DNA of 64,000 bases from Sphingomonas sp. IC081 (GCF_006874585.1 NZ_CP029761.1:3111001-3175000); one strand, 5' to 3'; counted from the stretch's first letter, positions 8,783 to 17,230 are shown. The notes: generated by a model from the letters alone, not told the origin. Made by a program: numbers and translations.

Positions 8783-9311
8783 TCGGATTCCCCGATGCAG
8801 CTGATAATCCTATGGCGACCTTATGGTATTTGAATCTTTCGAGAATCACATCATCGGCGATGCGTAAGCCAAATGCAACGGACGTTCTCCCTTTGTCCAC
8901 GACATGATGCCAAGGCGAATTCTTGGCGTGCGAGAGATCAACCAGCCGTCCAGCTGAAAGCCGCCCATATGAGTTCAGCACGCCTTGGACGAGTTGCCTG
9001 ATTGCCGGGTCTGTCGGCATCTGAAGAGGCTTTTTCTCGCCGGTTAATGCGTCTTGCCCCTGAGCACGAAAGTGTATTTGTTCGGCGCCTGCGGACCGAA
9101 ACGCCTTGTATGCTACCGGATGCACGGGGCCGTACTGCCAAGCTTCAAAGAAGCCTTTGACGAGCGGGCGCTTTGTCTCGTTCAGAAACATACCATGCGC
9201 GAAGTAGAGCAGCTTTTGCAGCGCGAGATTGGTCAGGGCGAGCCCATTCCTCTCTGCTTCGTCGAGCATGAAGTTGGCGAGTGCCCGTGGATCGTAAGGT
9301 GCTTCGTTCAT
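8760..9311 (-). CDS. Panacea (DUF4065, SocA-like) protein, probable antitoxin
   Basis: Encodes 183 residues. The Panacea signature is clear: LALQKLLYFAHGMFL near residues 26-40, then FFEAWQYGPVHPVAYKAF. This domain occurs in the antitoxin half of PanAT systems, in SocA (adaptor that presents SocB to ClpXP), and in phage-linked GepA proteins. GGGTAGGG lies upstream of the ATG. First gene of a two-gene operon whose second gene overlaps it. The module lies between the broken RelA/SpoT gene and the att repeat, a typical place for island-borne toxin-antitoxin genes. Confidence 0.85.
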   Translation of the reverse strand: MNEAPYDPRALANFMLDEAERNGLALTNLALQKLLYFAHGMFLNETKRPLVKGFFEAWQYGPVHPVAYKAFRSAGAEQIHFRAQGQDALTGEKKPLQMPTDPAIRQLVQGVLNSYGRLSAGRLVDLSHAKNSPWHHVVDKGRTSVAFGLRIADDVILERFKYHKVAIGLSAASGNPNEDTPFT

Positions 9312-9423
9312 CGCGCGCGCCCTACCCCCTTAACCCGCTCAAAGGAATCCCTCATAGTAGAGTGGCAATGTCCAGCGGGAAGTCGGAGGATGAGTTAAAA
9401 TGGGCAATACGTGGGTCGATCGC

Positions 9424-9575
9424 CCGAATCGGCCCAAAGATGCCCCAGCCTCGACCCAAGCTCTACCCAAGGGCAAAGCCGCTTTGGCTGGGAAACCGCC
9501 GATGTCTTTGTGAAAGTACCTTTAGGAAGGTGGTGCCGCTTACGTGACTCGAACACGTGACCCCATCATTACGAA
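9424..9575. repeat. left attachment-site repeat with tRNA-Thr 3' fragment
   Basis: Bases 9454-9575 are identical to 23038-23159 (122 bases, offset 13,584); similarity without gaps extends out to 9424/23008 with mismatches in 9440-9453. The inner part (9531-9575) is the 3' portion of tRNA-Thr(CGT) from the anticodon loop to CCA on the minus strand. The 5' half of the tRNA is absent here, so this copy is the remnant left by integration. Confidence 0.9.
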
Positions 9576-9821
9576 CACCTGTGATAGAACGGCAGAAATC
9601 GAGGATTTCCGAGGCTCACGATGCCGGAATTTGCCCTGCGTTCCGGGTTGCCCAAGCAGAACCCAGATTGCCCCGAAATCCGGATTGGGGTCTTTCCTAG
9701 CGAAAGCACTTTGGCTCGGTGAATTTCGGAATCGCCACCCGGTCAAAACCCGGATCAGAGCAGACCGAGCGACCAGAGAGAGACCGCGAGAGCGATTATG
9801 GCCGGGAGTGTGAGGCAAGCG

Positions 9822-10163
9822 TTATTTACATCGCACGTCAGGGACACGATTACGAGAGGCGTAAGTCCAATGAGACAGGTTCTCGCCCCGCTTGATAAAG
9901 CGAGCGCGGCAATCCTTTCCAGCGACCTTGAACTCGCAAGTCGCGGTTTGCGAACTTTTTGCGGCGCAAGAGAGGTTCTCTACGTTCTCGGGAGAGGCGG
10001 AATTAGTGCCAGTGCAAACGTCAATCAAAGCTCGGCAAATGTCATTTTGATGGGCCGTGAATGCTGACGCTGCGTCCGATTGCGTCGGGTATATACCTGG
10101 ATCATGGGCTATCGCCTGACTGCTCAGTGTAAGCGTTACAAGAGAAAGGCGTGCCCGCCACAT
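9822..10163 (-). CDS. small exported protein of unknown function
   Basis: From the ATG at 10163 it encodes 113 residues starting MWRARLSLVTLTLSSQAIA, a signal peptide with likely cleavage after AIA. The mature part has six cysteines in about 70 residues, suggesting disulfides. An upstream ATG at 10244 overlaps the stop of the preceding gene (ATGA) and is in frame, so translation might start there by coupling; the signal peptide favours 10163. No family recognised. Confidence 0.55.
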   Translation of the reverse strand: MWRARLSLVTLTLSSQAIAHDPGIYPTQSDAASAFTAHQNDICRALIDVCTGTNSASPENVENLSCAAKSSQTATCEFKVAGKDCRARFIKRGENLSHWTYASRNRVPDVRCK

Positions 10164-10240
10164 ACCTTTGGTGAGAAACGAGCCCACAACAACGTTCTGC
10201 CTGCTTGCATTCGATCGTCGGACCTTCGCCCAAATCGACA

Positions 10241-10714
10241 TCATTTGGAGCGAGGGAACTTTAGAAATGGGGTGACTCGCTGCATGGTCGCCTCGACTTC
10301 AAGAGTCATACAAAGCTGCGGGTTTTCGGCGAGACAGTCCAGCGGAGCGGACGAATCGTTGACGGCTACAATCTGCAATTCCGCGTCCCCACCGCCACGA
10401 TGTTTGTAAGACGCTCCGCCAAGGCTAATATAGGATTGATTACCCTTCTGATTGATGATCTGGAAATACCGGAACCCTGCCGATTTAGTGAGTTCTGCTG
10501 CCCGGTAGAGTGCAATCTTGAAGGCGCTTCCTTCAGGAGCCCTTCCGTTGACACCAGCAAGTACCTTCCATGAGTTCGGGCCGGTCGATTTATCCTTGTA
10601 ACCGCCAAACATGCCCCAACGTTGATACTTCACCTGCTGCACGTCTTGGGCGGACAAGTTAGATGGGGCGGCGGCTGTTAAAATTACCGTGGCAGCCATC
10701 AATAGGTAGCGCAT
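10241..10714 (-). CDS. exported protein resembling CC0125/CC1285-type proteins
   Basis: Encodes 157 residues with a signal peptide (MRYLLMAATVILTAAAPSNL, cleavage near SAQ). The mature part contains GGYKDKSTGPNSWKVLAGVNG and ALYRAAELTKSAGFRYFQI, a pattern seen in small envelope proteins of the CC0125/CC1285 group in alphaproteobacteria. Role unknown. There is no lipobox cysteine. Its TGA overlaps the longest possible start of the next gene. A copy of the element's dispersed repeat (10827-10975) lies upstream. Confidence 0.65.
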   Translation of the reverse strand: MRYLLMAATVILTAAAPSNLSAQDVQQVKYQRWGMFGGYKDKSTGPNSWKVLAGVNGRAPEGSAFKIALYRAAELTKSAGFRYFQIINQKGNQSYISLGGASYKHRGGGDAELQIVAVNDSSAPLDCLAENPQLCMTLEVEATMQRVTPFLKFPRSK

Positions 10715-10826
10715 ATTTGCCCAAAGCCCTCAGTCGTTTGATAACGTTATAAAACCGTCTTTAAGTGGCAAACGCCTAACGTCAAGGAACACGATGAGGC
10801 CGTTGGGGGGATGCCCACCTACTGAG

Positions 10827-10975
10827 AGAAGCCCAAAGGCTGATAACCTTGCTGCAAATCAGCAACAATGCGGAAGGCACTCAAACCGTTGAGGCCGTAG
10901 GACGCGGGTTCGTCCGAGCCATCCTTGGGTCCAGAGGCCACGGGAATCGGCCCTGAGTGAGCCTCCTGCAACCAA
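10827..10975 (-). repeat. dispersed repeat, copy A
   Basis: Similar to copies at 11503-11577 and 12690-12822. Shared blocks include CTGATAACCTTGCTGC and, in copies A and C, CTTGGGTCCAGAGGCCACG. Read on the minus strand it encodes a conserved peptide containing ASGPKDGSDE and NGLSAFRIVADLQQGYQPLG ending at a stop. With the rest of 10715-11043 it forms a 329-base stretch without another gene. Confidence 0.75.
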
Positions 10976-11043
10976 AAGGCCGGATGCTGACGGCAGATGC
11001 CAAGGTCCGGTCGCCCCTAGCGGACTACGTCGATGGTCCGAAG

Positions 11044-11412
11044 CTAGCGCTGCTCCCCAAACACAACATCCGATATTGCGCCACTGCATCGGTCAATACG
11101 GATACCAAGTTGGCGGCCTCGATCGCGTCGTTTCGAATTCCAACGATAGACCTCCCACAACATGTCCTTTTCTCGAACGAAGATATTCGGAAAGCCCGAT
11201 GCGTCGGCATGCGGGTTGGTTGACGGCTCTACTGCCAGAAAAATCGCTTCCGCCGCACCGGCAGTCGCCACAAGAGGGCTGTCGGGCCTACCGTGGCTTA
11301 CTTCGCAGATGTAGGTGATAGCCAAAGGCGTTGTCGCCGCGCTAACCGTTGGACCAGCGAGTAAGCCCCCCGAAGCGAGCGAGAATGCAATGATGATAGT
11401 CCGCGCGCACAT
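11044..11412 (-). CDS. small exported protein of unknown function
   Basis: Encodes 122 residues with a signal peptide (MCARTIIIAFSLASGGLLAG, likely cut after VSA). The mature protein has two cysteines (YICEVSH and RIDRCSG) and ends FGEQR. No family recognised. A repeat copy (11503-11577) lies just upstream, as for the other two exported-protein genes with repeats. Confidence 0.6.
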   Translation of the reverse strand: MCARTIIIAFSLASGGLLAGPTVSAATTPLAITYICEVSHGRPDSPLVATAGAAEAIFLAVEPSTNPHADASGFPNIFVREKDMLWEVYRWNSKRRDRGRQLGIRIDRCSGAISDVVFGEQR

Positions 11413-11502
11413 TCCGTAGGTCTAGCCTTGAAGTCGCCGGTAACGCAATTGCGACAATGTTACCCTCCCGGACAGAGAATGGTGAGCGACGATCACCGAC
11501 AG

Positions 11503-11577
11503 CAGCCCAAAGGCTGATAACCTTGCTGCGAGTCGGCATCAATCCAGAAGACACTCAAACCATTGACACCGTAACGT
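11503..11577 (-). repeat. dispersed repeat, copy B (short)
   Basis: Shares AGCCCAAAGGCTGATAACCT with copy A and ACTCAAACCATTGACAC with copy C. On the minus strand it encodes YGVNGLSVFWIDADSQQGYQ followed by PLGCCR and a stop, matching the C-terminal half of the peptide in copies A and C. The upstream half present in A and C is missing. Confidence 0.7.
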
Positions 11578-11622
11578 GGGGTTTTGTCACCGAACGTCTA
11601 CGACCGTGCAGGATGGCAGATT

Positions 11623-12159
11623 CTACGGAACGGGGCCAATACGCCATGTGGTTTTGTCGCTGATCACCCATCGGTCACCCGCGCGCCGCAAAGCAAAGGC
11701 TTCCCCCATGTCGCAGCAGGCACTTTCTGGGCTGGGTATGCGGGCAGAAACGAAGGCAAAGTCGCTGGAAAAAATCGGTGTCGAAAGTTGAATTGGCCTG
11801 GCGCATTCCGTCACCGTGGCAATCGTCAGATTGACCAAGTTCGGGCGATCGTTTGCAGGCACCCCAAGGGGAAGATTCACGGATCGACCACGGGCTTGTT
11901 CTGAAATGCGGTCAAGGCCACGGCGATCGGGCCTCAACCCTCCCTCTGCGAAACCGTATGTCCCCGCGTTGAAAGCGTGCTTTGTGGTTCGAACGGGCAG
12001 GCAGGTATCCGCTATTTGCCGATCGAGTAGGTTACGGCTTATGGCTGTAAGCACTGAGCGTTCACCGGGCGTCGCCACGGGCAGATTATAGTTTATGCCG
12101 ATGCCCAGCAGCAAGATGAAAACTAGGCTGGCGGCGATGATGCGCATAGACGTGAACAT
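11623..12159 (-). CDS. membrane-anchored protein of unknown function
   Basis: From ATG 12159 it encodes 178 residues. The N-terminus has one hydrophobic segment (IIAASLVFILLLGIGINY) that is a signal anchor or signal peptide, followed by a soluble domain with four cysteines (ADTCLPVR, VTECARP, SACCDMGEAF). The frame is open further to a TTG at 12213. There is no strong ribosome binding site for any start. No family recognised. Confidence 0.55.
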   Translation of the reverse strand: MFTSMRIIAASLVFILLLGIGINYNLPVATPGERSVLTAISRNLLDRQIADTCLPVRTTKHAFNAGTYGFAEGGLRPDRRGLDRISEQARGRSVNLPLGVPANDRPNLVNLTIATVTECARPIQLSTPIFSSDFAFVSARIPSPESACCDMGEAFALRRAGDRWVISDKTTWRIGPVP

Positions 12160-12242
12160 CAAGGCTGTTGCGGTTGAGTGCAAGGATTTCCCGTGCTTGA
12201 GGCGAAATTCCAAAGGGCCAGCGCGCCCTGCCTATAGTGCCC

Positions 12243-12668
12243 TCATTTCGTCGGTGAGGGGATGGCCGCTGAAACGGGAGGCGGTGGAGGAGTGAATGCC
12301 TCCATCATGTGAACGGTGTCTTCGCGAACAAGAGCGGCACCGCTGCATCGGAATTTGATGAATTTGATTGCCATTCCGCGCGCTGCATAGATGACGATAC
12401 CACCATCATCAGAGTATGAATATTCGACGCCGCTTCCCGAGGGGTGCTTTTTAGCAGCGTCGGAAGATATTTTGTGAAGATGGCCGTCGCATTCATCACT
12501 GTCTTTGTAGACTTCAGGCCGATATTCAATCTCATGATGCTGCATGAAGTTCGAAGCAGCAGGCAACTTGGTGATTTGTGGCGCAATCTGGCGAGCTTCG
12601 GCGGGGAAGATCAGGCAACCCAAGGCGAGGAAAGCCCAGATGACGCGGTGATGAAAGGGAACCGGCAT
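12243..12668 (-). CDS. small exported protein of unknown function
   Basis: Encodes 141 residues from ATG 12668, preceded by GGGAGGACAGA. The N-terminus is a signal peptide (VIWAFLALGCLIFPAEA, cut near EARQ). The mature part has two cysteines (DECDGHLH, FRCSGAAL) and a proline-rich tail FTPPPPPVSAA. The frame stays open 52 codons upstream through repeat copy C, but that part resembles the separate peptide encoded by copies A and B, so I excluded it. Confidence 0.6.
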   Translation of the reverse strand: MPVPFHHRVIWAFLALGCLIFPAEARQIAPQITKLPAASNFMQHHEIEYRPEVYKDSDECDGHLHKISSDAAKKHPSGSGVEYSYSDDGGIVIYAARGMAIKFIKFRCSGAALVREDTVHMMEAFTPPPPPVSAAIPSPTK

Positions 12669-12689
12669 TCTGTCCTCCCGCCTCAAAAT

Positions 12690-12822
12690 CTGATAACCTT
12701 GCTGCAAATCGGCAATCAAGGCGAAAGCACTCAAACCATTGACACTGTAGAGCGCGTCTTCGTCCCGGCCACCCTTGGGTCCAGAGGCCACGAGATTCGG
12801 CCCTGAGCGAGCCTCCTGCAGC
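12690..12822 (-). repeat. dispersed repeat, copy C
   Basis: Nearly full-length copy. On the minus strand it encodes LVASGPKGGRDEDALYSVNG then LSAFALIADLQQGYQ in frame with the 12243-12668 gene. Like copies A and B it lies directly upstream of an exported-protein gene. Confidence 0.75.
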
Positions 12823-12878
12823 AAAAAATAAAAGGAAAAACCCCGGACCTGCGCATGGCAAATCCGGGGCGGTAAAGG

Positions 12879-13265
12879 TCAGGTGCGGGTGGCGTTCCAG
12901 GCTGGCTTCTTCTGCTTGAGCAGGGCGGCCTTCAGACTTTGCGCGGTCCAGCCAGCCTTGTAGTCCGAGCCAGTCACGATCACATCGACCTCAAGGGTTT
13001 CGCGGTGCTCGAAAATCTTCTGCCCAGCGTAATGTTTGCGCCCACTGTCGCCGGGGCGGATGAAGTCGAAGAGACGTTTGCGTAGGCCTCCCTTGGCGTA
13101 CTCTCGGGCACAGCCGATGTAGAGCACCTCGGTCTTGCGGCGAAATCGGAACACGCCAACCTCGCCTTTCAACTCGTCATGGCTCCGCGACAGACCACCT
13201 TCGAGCGTCTGCCACTTACCATTCCATTCTGCAGCGGTCTTCCCCGCAATAAGCTGTCGAGTCAT
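12879..13265 (-). CDS. GIY-YIG-like protein, probably degenerate
   Basis: Encodes 128 residues. A GIY-YIG-like pattern can be followed: GVFRF (GIY position) near residue 37, VLYIGCA (YIG), GLRKRL with the conserved Arg, and KKPAWN at the end. The helix that normally carries the catalytic Glu reads QSLKAALLK, with Lys at the expected place, so nuclease activity is doubtful. GAAGGA precedes the ATG. It lies directly downstream of the integrase gene. Alternative: an unrelated small protein with a chance YIG. Confidence 0.5.
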   Translation of the reverse strand: MTRQLIAGKTAAEWNGKWQTLEGGLSRSHDELKGEVGVFRFRRKTEVLYIGCAREYAKGGLRKRLFDFIRPGDSGRKHYAGQKIFEHRETLEVDVIVTGSDYKAGWTAQSLKAALLKQKKPAWNATRT

Positions 13266-13321
13266 ATCAAATCCTTCGATGTAGGGGAGCGGCCCTCCCG
13301 GTGAAGAGAGGGCGCACAGGT

Positions 13322-14473
13322 TCAGGTAAGTTGCATTTTAGCGGCCCCAGCCTCGACCGCAGAAAGTAAAGTAGAATCAGATAAGTGACTATATCGTTGC
13401 GTAGTGTCGGGACTACTATGGCCTAATACTTTACCAACAGCGTATAAATCCACGCCATTATTGACCATGAAGCTAGCAGCACTATGACGAAGGTCATGTA
13501 TTCGTACGTCTGACAGCCCCGCCTTGTCCCGAGCTGTATCCCATGGGCGCTTCAGGTCCGTGAAGGGCTCACGGGTGGTGGGATTCGGCACTAGCCAGTC
13601 GCACTTGTCCCATCGCCTGAGCCCTTTGATGACTTCGACAGCGGCGGCGGCGAGCGGAACGTGCCGGGGCTTCCCGTTCTTCGTTTGAGGCAGGTAGAGC
13701 GTACGCCGGTCAAGATCGACGTTGGACCATTGGGCGGTGAGGATTTCCGTTTTGCGTGCCCCGGTGAGCAGGAGCAATTGGACGATAGCGGCCAGCTGAG
13801 TGTTGGCTGATTCCTTGCACGCTGCGACCAACCGTTCGGCCTCTTCTGCCGTCAGATAGCGCTCTTTCTTATTGTTAAACCTCGGTCGCGGCACGGCCCT
13901 GACGGGATTCACCTGAGCGCCGGGGATATTCCACTTGGCCGCCAGTTCAAATGATCGGTTGAGCGTGACGCGGATTTTATCGCAAGTGGCCGGTGCGAGG
14001 GTCTTGCGTAGTCCAGCCAGCCAAGTCGCGATAGCCTGAGACTTGATTTCATCCAGCCGCATGGTGCCCCACTTCGGTATGAGGTGGCAGCGAATGATCC
14101 GTTCGGTGTTATGTGGCGTTTTCTGGTACGTCTCGTTGTGGGCGATATGCTGACGGGCGAGCTCTGCAAATGTCGGGATTGCCTTCTTCTCGGCCTTCTT
14201 CGCTGCAGGGTCGCCACCGAGAACAACCTCAGAGCGCCACCGCTGGGCAACGCGTCGAGCCTGATCGTAGGTGATGTCACCATACATGCCGATGGTGCGC
14301 TGGGCCTGCTTGCCGTACTCGTTGGTGTAGCGAAGCACGAAGGCCTTGGAGCCACTGGCTCGACATTCCAGCACGAAGCCGGAAATCGAGGTGTCCCAGT
14401 AGTCGGTGCGCTTCTTACCCGGTTGGCAGCGGGCCGTGAGGCATAAGGCAGCATCTAGCTTTGCCTTTGGCAT
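13322..14473 (-). CDS. int: tyrosine recombinase (phage-type integrase)
   Basis: Encodes 383 residues. An N-terminal DUF4102-type arm-binding domain (about 1-90) is followed by a SAM-like core-binding domain and the catalytic domain. Catalytic residues are visible: Arg240 (TGARKTEIL), Lys265 region (QTKNGKPRH), His326 and Arg329 (IHDLRHSAASF), His352 (VLGHSSPDTT) and nucleophile Tyr361 (QRYSHL). All are present, so it should be active. It is the likely enzyme for insertion at the tRNA-Thr site. The gene sits mid-element rather than next to an att site. Confidence 0.95.
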   Translation of the reverse strand: MPKAKLDAALCLTARCQPGKKRTDYWDTSISGFVLECRASGSKAFVLRYTNEYGKQAQRTIGMYGDITYDQARRVAQRWRSEVVLGGDPAAKKAEKKAIPTFAELARQHIAHNETYQKTPHNTERIIRCHLIPKWGTMRLDEIKSQAIATWLAGLRKTLAPATCDKIRVTLNRSFELAAKWNIPGAQVNPVRAVPRPRFNNKKERYLTAEEAERLVAACKESANTQLAAIVQLLLLTGARKTEILTAQWSNVDLDRRTLYLPQTKNGKPRHVPLAAAAVEVIKGLRRWDKCDWLVPNPTTREPFTDLKRPWDTARDKAGLSDVRIHDLRHSAASFMVNNGVDLYAVGKVLGHSSPDTTQRYSHLSDSTLLSAVEAGAAKMQLT

Positions 14474-14763
14474 CTGTGTGTATCCTTGTGGAAATGTTGT
14501 TGAAGAGGGAGCCGCTGGGCACCGCGAGGCAGGCGCAAGGGTGCAGCACCGGAAGCCAGGTTTCTGGTCACCAGCGGGTCTACAGCGGCAAATTTTGGGT
14601 AGTTTCAGGGGACGGCTTGCCCCCGGTTCTCAGAGAGTTTGCGGCGGGGCGGCAAGGGTGGGAGGTGGTAGGATCGCTCAAAGAATCAATTCGTGGCGAG
14701 CTGCCAGGAATTGTCCATTTTTACTCTTCGAATGTCCTACCCTCCCCCCACCTAGATCAGGGG
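14474..14763. other. non-coding gap between integrase and VapE genes
   Basis: No gene is supported. It contains an imperfect inverted repeat, GGGTGGGAGGTGGTAGGA (about 14656-14673) against TCCTACCCTCCCCCCACC (about 14736-14753), which could be a terminator of the vapE operon or a recombinase arm site. Confidence 0.35.
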
Positions 14764-16044
14764 TTAGAACTCCATTTCTGGGTCTATGCCGGACTTTTCC
14801 ATGGGTCGCATGGCCTGTAGCGGTTGCTGATCGGTACGTCTGGCCAGCTTCCACTTATCGCGACCGTTGACCCTCTTCGGAGGGCCGAACAGCTCCCGGA
14901 GGACACCACCAGCCTCTTTTGCCTGAGGGTTGCTGGGATTGGTGATGCCCATAGCGATGAGCAGTTCGGTCGGCGTCATGTAGGTACCGATCTTACCACC
15001 GCTGGCCTCGATGTTGAGGAAGTCCTTGATGCGTTCGGCAATGGCGCTGACCGCCCGATGCTTCAGGTTGTATGCGGCTAGCGCCTGATCCTCTGCCTGC
15101 GTCAGCCACCACTGCTCGCCACGTTGCATGTCCAGCCTCAATTGGGCGAAGACCTGCTGCATATCGACGGTGTGGTTGAAGTCCAGGCTCTCAACCGCAA
15201 GGGTCCAGAACCTGCTGTTTCCGGTAGGATCGACCAGGAAGGCGTTGTCGTTGACGGTCGCCGCAAAGACGGTCCGCCGATCATACTCCACCTCTGTCTT
15301 GCCGTAAGGCAGCCGGAATTTGTCACAATCATTGGTGATCACGCCCTTGAGCCGGGCGATATCCTTCCTGAATGCGCCGTCGAGTTCCCCGATTTCCACA
15401 ATCCAGTGACTGATGGCGAGCTTGATGGAATCCCGGCTGGCTCCGTCCATGTGGTGGTCACGTTTCACAACGTCTTCAGCCAGCTTTTGATCGCTGACCA
15501 GCCGACCGATCCACGTTGTTTTACCGATGCCTTGCGGTCCCTGAAGCGTAAGCACTCCCCGCGAGGAGAAGCGCCTGCCTTCCAGAACCGCCGCTGCCGT
15601 CGCACTAAGCAGCCAACGGTAGACTAGCGATTTGCCCAGAGCGACCGGGTAGTCCTCTGCCAAGGTGATGGTCTGGAACAGCTCATCGAGACGGTCAATT
15701 CCGTCCCATGGCCTGCTTTCGATCCACTCCTTGACGGGATTTAGCGGACGCTCCATGGCGATCTGATCGATGAAGGCGTCAAGGTATTGCGATTGCAAAC
15801 CGTGCTGGGCCGCGAGGCTGACGATTTCCAGATGGCTTACCGCAGCTCCGTTTCGCAGAGCCACAACACGCTTCTTGATGACGTCAAACCCTACGGTTAG
15901 GTTGCTGTGATCGAGCAGATATCGGATATTCTCAAGCGTCACCCTGAGTTTACCCTGCTTGCCCCGGTGCGGGAACCTGGAGGGATCGAGGGTTGGGCTG
16001 CTGCCGCCCCCAACCCCCACCTGAATGTTCTTGGCGTCAAGCAT
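14764..16044 (-). CDS. VapE-family P-loop protein (virulence-associated E)
   Basis: Encodes 426 residues. The Walker A motif GPQGIGKTTW is at 169-178, the Walker B-like IVEIGELDG near 215-223, and the family motif FAATVNDNAFLVDPTGNSRFW follows near residue 270. VapE proteins (PF05272) are superfamily-3-like helicases carried by satellites and islands, often fused to a primase; here no primase domain precedes the ATPase. Its start overlaps the end of the 16037-16342 gene by eight bases, so the two form an operon. Likely role: replication or mobilisation of the element. Confidence 0.9.
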   Translation of the reverse strand: MLDAKNIQVGVGGGSSPTLDPSRFPHRGKQGKLRVTLENIRYLLDHSNLTVGFDVIKKRVVALRNGAAVSHLEIVSLAAQHGLQSQYLDAFIDQIAMERPLNPVKEWIESRPWDGIDRLDELFQTITLAEDYPVALGKSLVYRWLLSATAAAVLEGRRFSSRGVLTLQGPQGIGKTTWIGRLVSDQKLAEDVVKRDHHMDGASRDSIKLAISHWIVEIGELDGAFRKDIARLKGVITNDCDKFRLPYGKTEVEYDRRTVFAATVNDNAFLVDPTGNSRFWTLAVESLDFNHTVDMQQVFAQLRLDMQRGEQWWLTQAEDQALAAYNLKHRAVSAIAERIKDFLNIEASGGKIGTYMTPTELLIAMGITNPSNPQAKEAGGVLRELFGPPKRVNGRDKWKLARRTDQQPLQAMRPMEKSGIDPEMEF

Positions 16045-16342
16045 CGCTGCCCTCCACTAGAACGAAGTGACCGCCATCAAGGCGATTCCACAGGTGCTTT
16101 CGTGATCCGGTTTGACAGTGCCTTCTGAGCTGCCTCGCTACACGGACAGCCGTTAAGGGGCCGCCATGTCGGTCAGCGAACTCCAACAGAGCCTTGCCGG
16201 TATCCATTCCATGTCTGATCTTGGCTTCGACCAGGTACGCAAGCTCGTCATCCGAGAGGAATCGCAGCTTGAACCCGATGTCATCGATGGCATCAAGGAT
16301 TGCGTCCACGATGCCGGTATTTTCCGTGACGTAGTTTGTCAT
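16037..16342 (-). CDS. unknown small protein upstream of vapE
   Basis: Encodes 101 residues with no membrane segment; it begins MTNYVTENTGIVDAILDAI and ends VLVEGSDA. Overlap with vapE suggests coupled translation. No family recognised. The upstream interval (16343-16600) separates it from the divergent HTH gene and presumably holds promoters for both. Confidence 0.6.
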   Translation of the reverse strand: MTNYVTENTGIVDAILDAIDDIGFKLRFLSDDELAYLVEAKIRHGMDTGKALLEFADRHGGPLTAVRVARQLRRHCQTGSRKHLWNRLDGGHFVLVEGSDA

Positions 16343-16600
16343 CTCGTTATTTTTCCAAAGGTGTTAAGCCCCGGAATCAGGGTCAATTCATTGGGGCCTA
16401 ACGATGTCAAAGAAGCGAAGGGTCATTGCTGTCACCTTCGTTGCTCATGCCGCCGGAGCCGCATTTGCGCGCCAAGAATCGTTGATTTGACGCCCTCTAT
16501 CAAATTGATTTTGTTGAGCTTCTGTCGATTCTGAGCGGAACTGGAATTCTCCTATCGGAAGGTACATTGACAGGAAGAGCCCGGAGTGGAATGTGCCCGC

Positions 16601-16933
16601 ATGGCCTCCCCTTCGCTTAAATGGCTGCGTTCATTTGTTGCAGTTGCGCAACAGGGTGAGCGTCGAGCTGCCGAATCACTTAGGGTAAGACCCTCAACGG
16701 TAAACAAGCACATCAATGGCCTAAGTGAATGGCTGCAAGGTCCACCGCTCTTTGAAGGCAGACCCCAGCGCCTCACCAAGAAGGGCCAAGCGTTCTTGCC
16801 CGTAGCGCAAGCTGCCATCCCTTTGCTGGAACAGGCGTTGGAGATGCTGGTAGAGCAGCGCGAGAGTGCCGATGGAGCAGTCCCTATCTCGGAAGTCCCG
16901 AAGATTTCGCCTTTGGACGTTAAGGTGGAGTAA
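16601..16933 (+). CDS. short LysR-type HTH protein without effector domain
   Basis: Encodes 110 residues. The N-terminal winged HTH resembles LysR regulators: SLKWLRSFVAVAQQGERRAA, then RVRPSTVNKHINGLSEWLQG and PLFEGRPQRLTKKG, followed by the start of the linker helix, and it ends near residue 110. LysR proteins are usually about 300 residues, so the ligand-binding domain is missing. A GTG five codons upstream (16586) is an alternative start. Divergent from the vapE operon, which it may regulate. Its 3' end overlaps the convergent gene at 16920 by 14 bases. Confidence 0.65.
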   Translation: MASPSLKWLRSFVAVAQQGERRAAESLRVRPSTVNKHINGLSEWLQGPPLFEGRPQRLTKKGQAFLPVAQAAIPLLEQALEMLVEQRESADGAVPISEVPKISPLDVKVE

Positions 16934-17177
16934 CGCCCTCTCTGTTCGGCATGGCAGCCACGATGCAGATGGCGAGTATCAGCAAGGCCCCCGGCAGCGG
17001 GTAACGCGATACCATGCCGAGGACGACAACTGCCGTCAGCATGCCGATCGTCTCCCAAGGGCGAGTAATGAGGCCGATCACGAGTGAACCTATGATCCAG
17101 TAGGTCAGGACGGTGAGAGCCGCTTGGAAAGCCGCGAGAATGAGGCAAGCTCCGAGCAGGTAGCCGATTATTTTCAT
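16920..17177 (-). CDS. small membrane protein, cassette copy 2
   Basis: Encodes 85 residues (92 from the in-frame ATG at 17198). It begins MKIIGYLLGACLILAAF and has about three hydrophobic segments with the RPWETIGML loop that matches PRETIGM in the copy at 1-155. A terminator hairpin (17200-17230) ends just before the upstream ATG. It ends AAMPNREGVTPP. Function unknown. Confidence 0.65.
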   Translation of the reverse strand: MKIIGYLLGACLILAAFQAALTVLTYWIIGSLVIGLITRPWETIGMLTAVVVLGMVSRYPLPGALLILAICIVAAMPNREGVTPP

Positions 17178-17199
17178 GGGGTTGCCTTTTCTGGACATG

Positions 17200-17230
17200 A
17201 AAAAACCTCCGATGCCGCAAGGCACGAAGG
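17200..17230 (-). terminator. intrinsic terminator directly ahead of the 16920-17177 gene
   Basis: On the minus strand CCTTCG and TGCC pair with GGCA and CGGAGG (one bulged T, loop TTGC), followed by six T. Equivalent in position to the hairpin at 177-202. Confidence 0.65.

Noticed and set aside
9531..9575. Second tRNA-Thr gene at the left att repeat
   Set aside because: Only the 3' part is present; after the shared bases the sequence no longer pairs with the acceptor or D stem.
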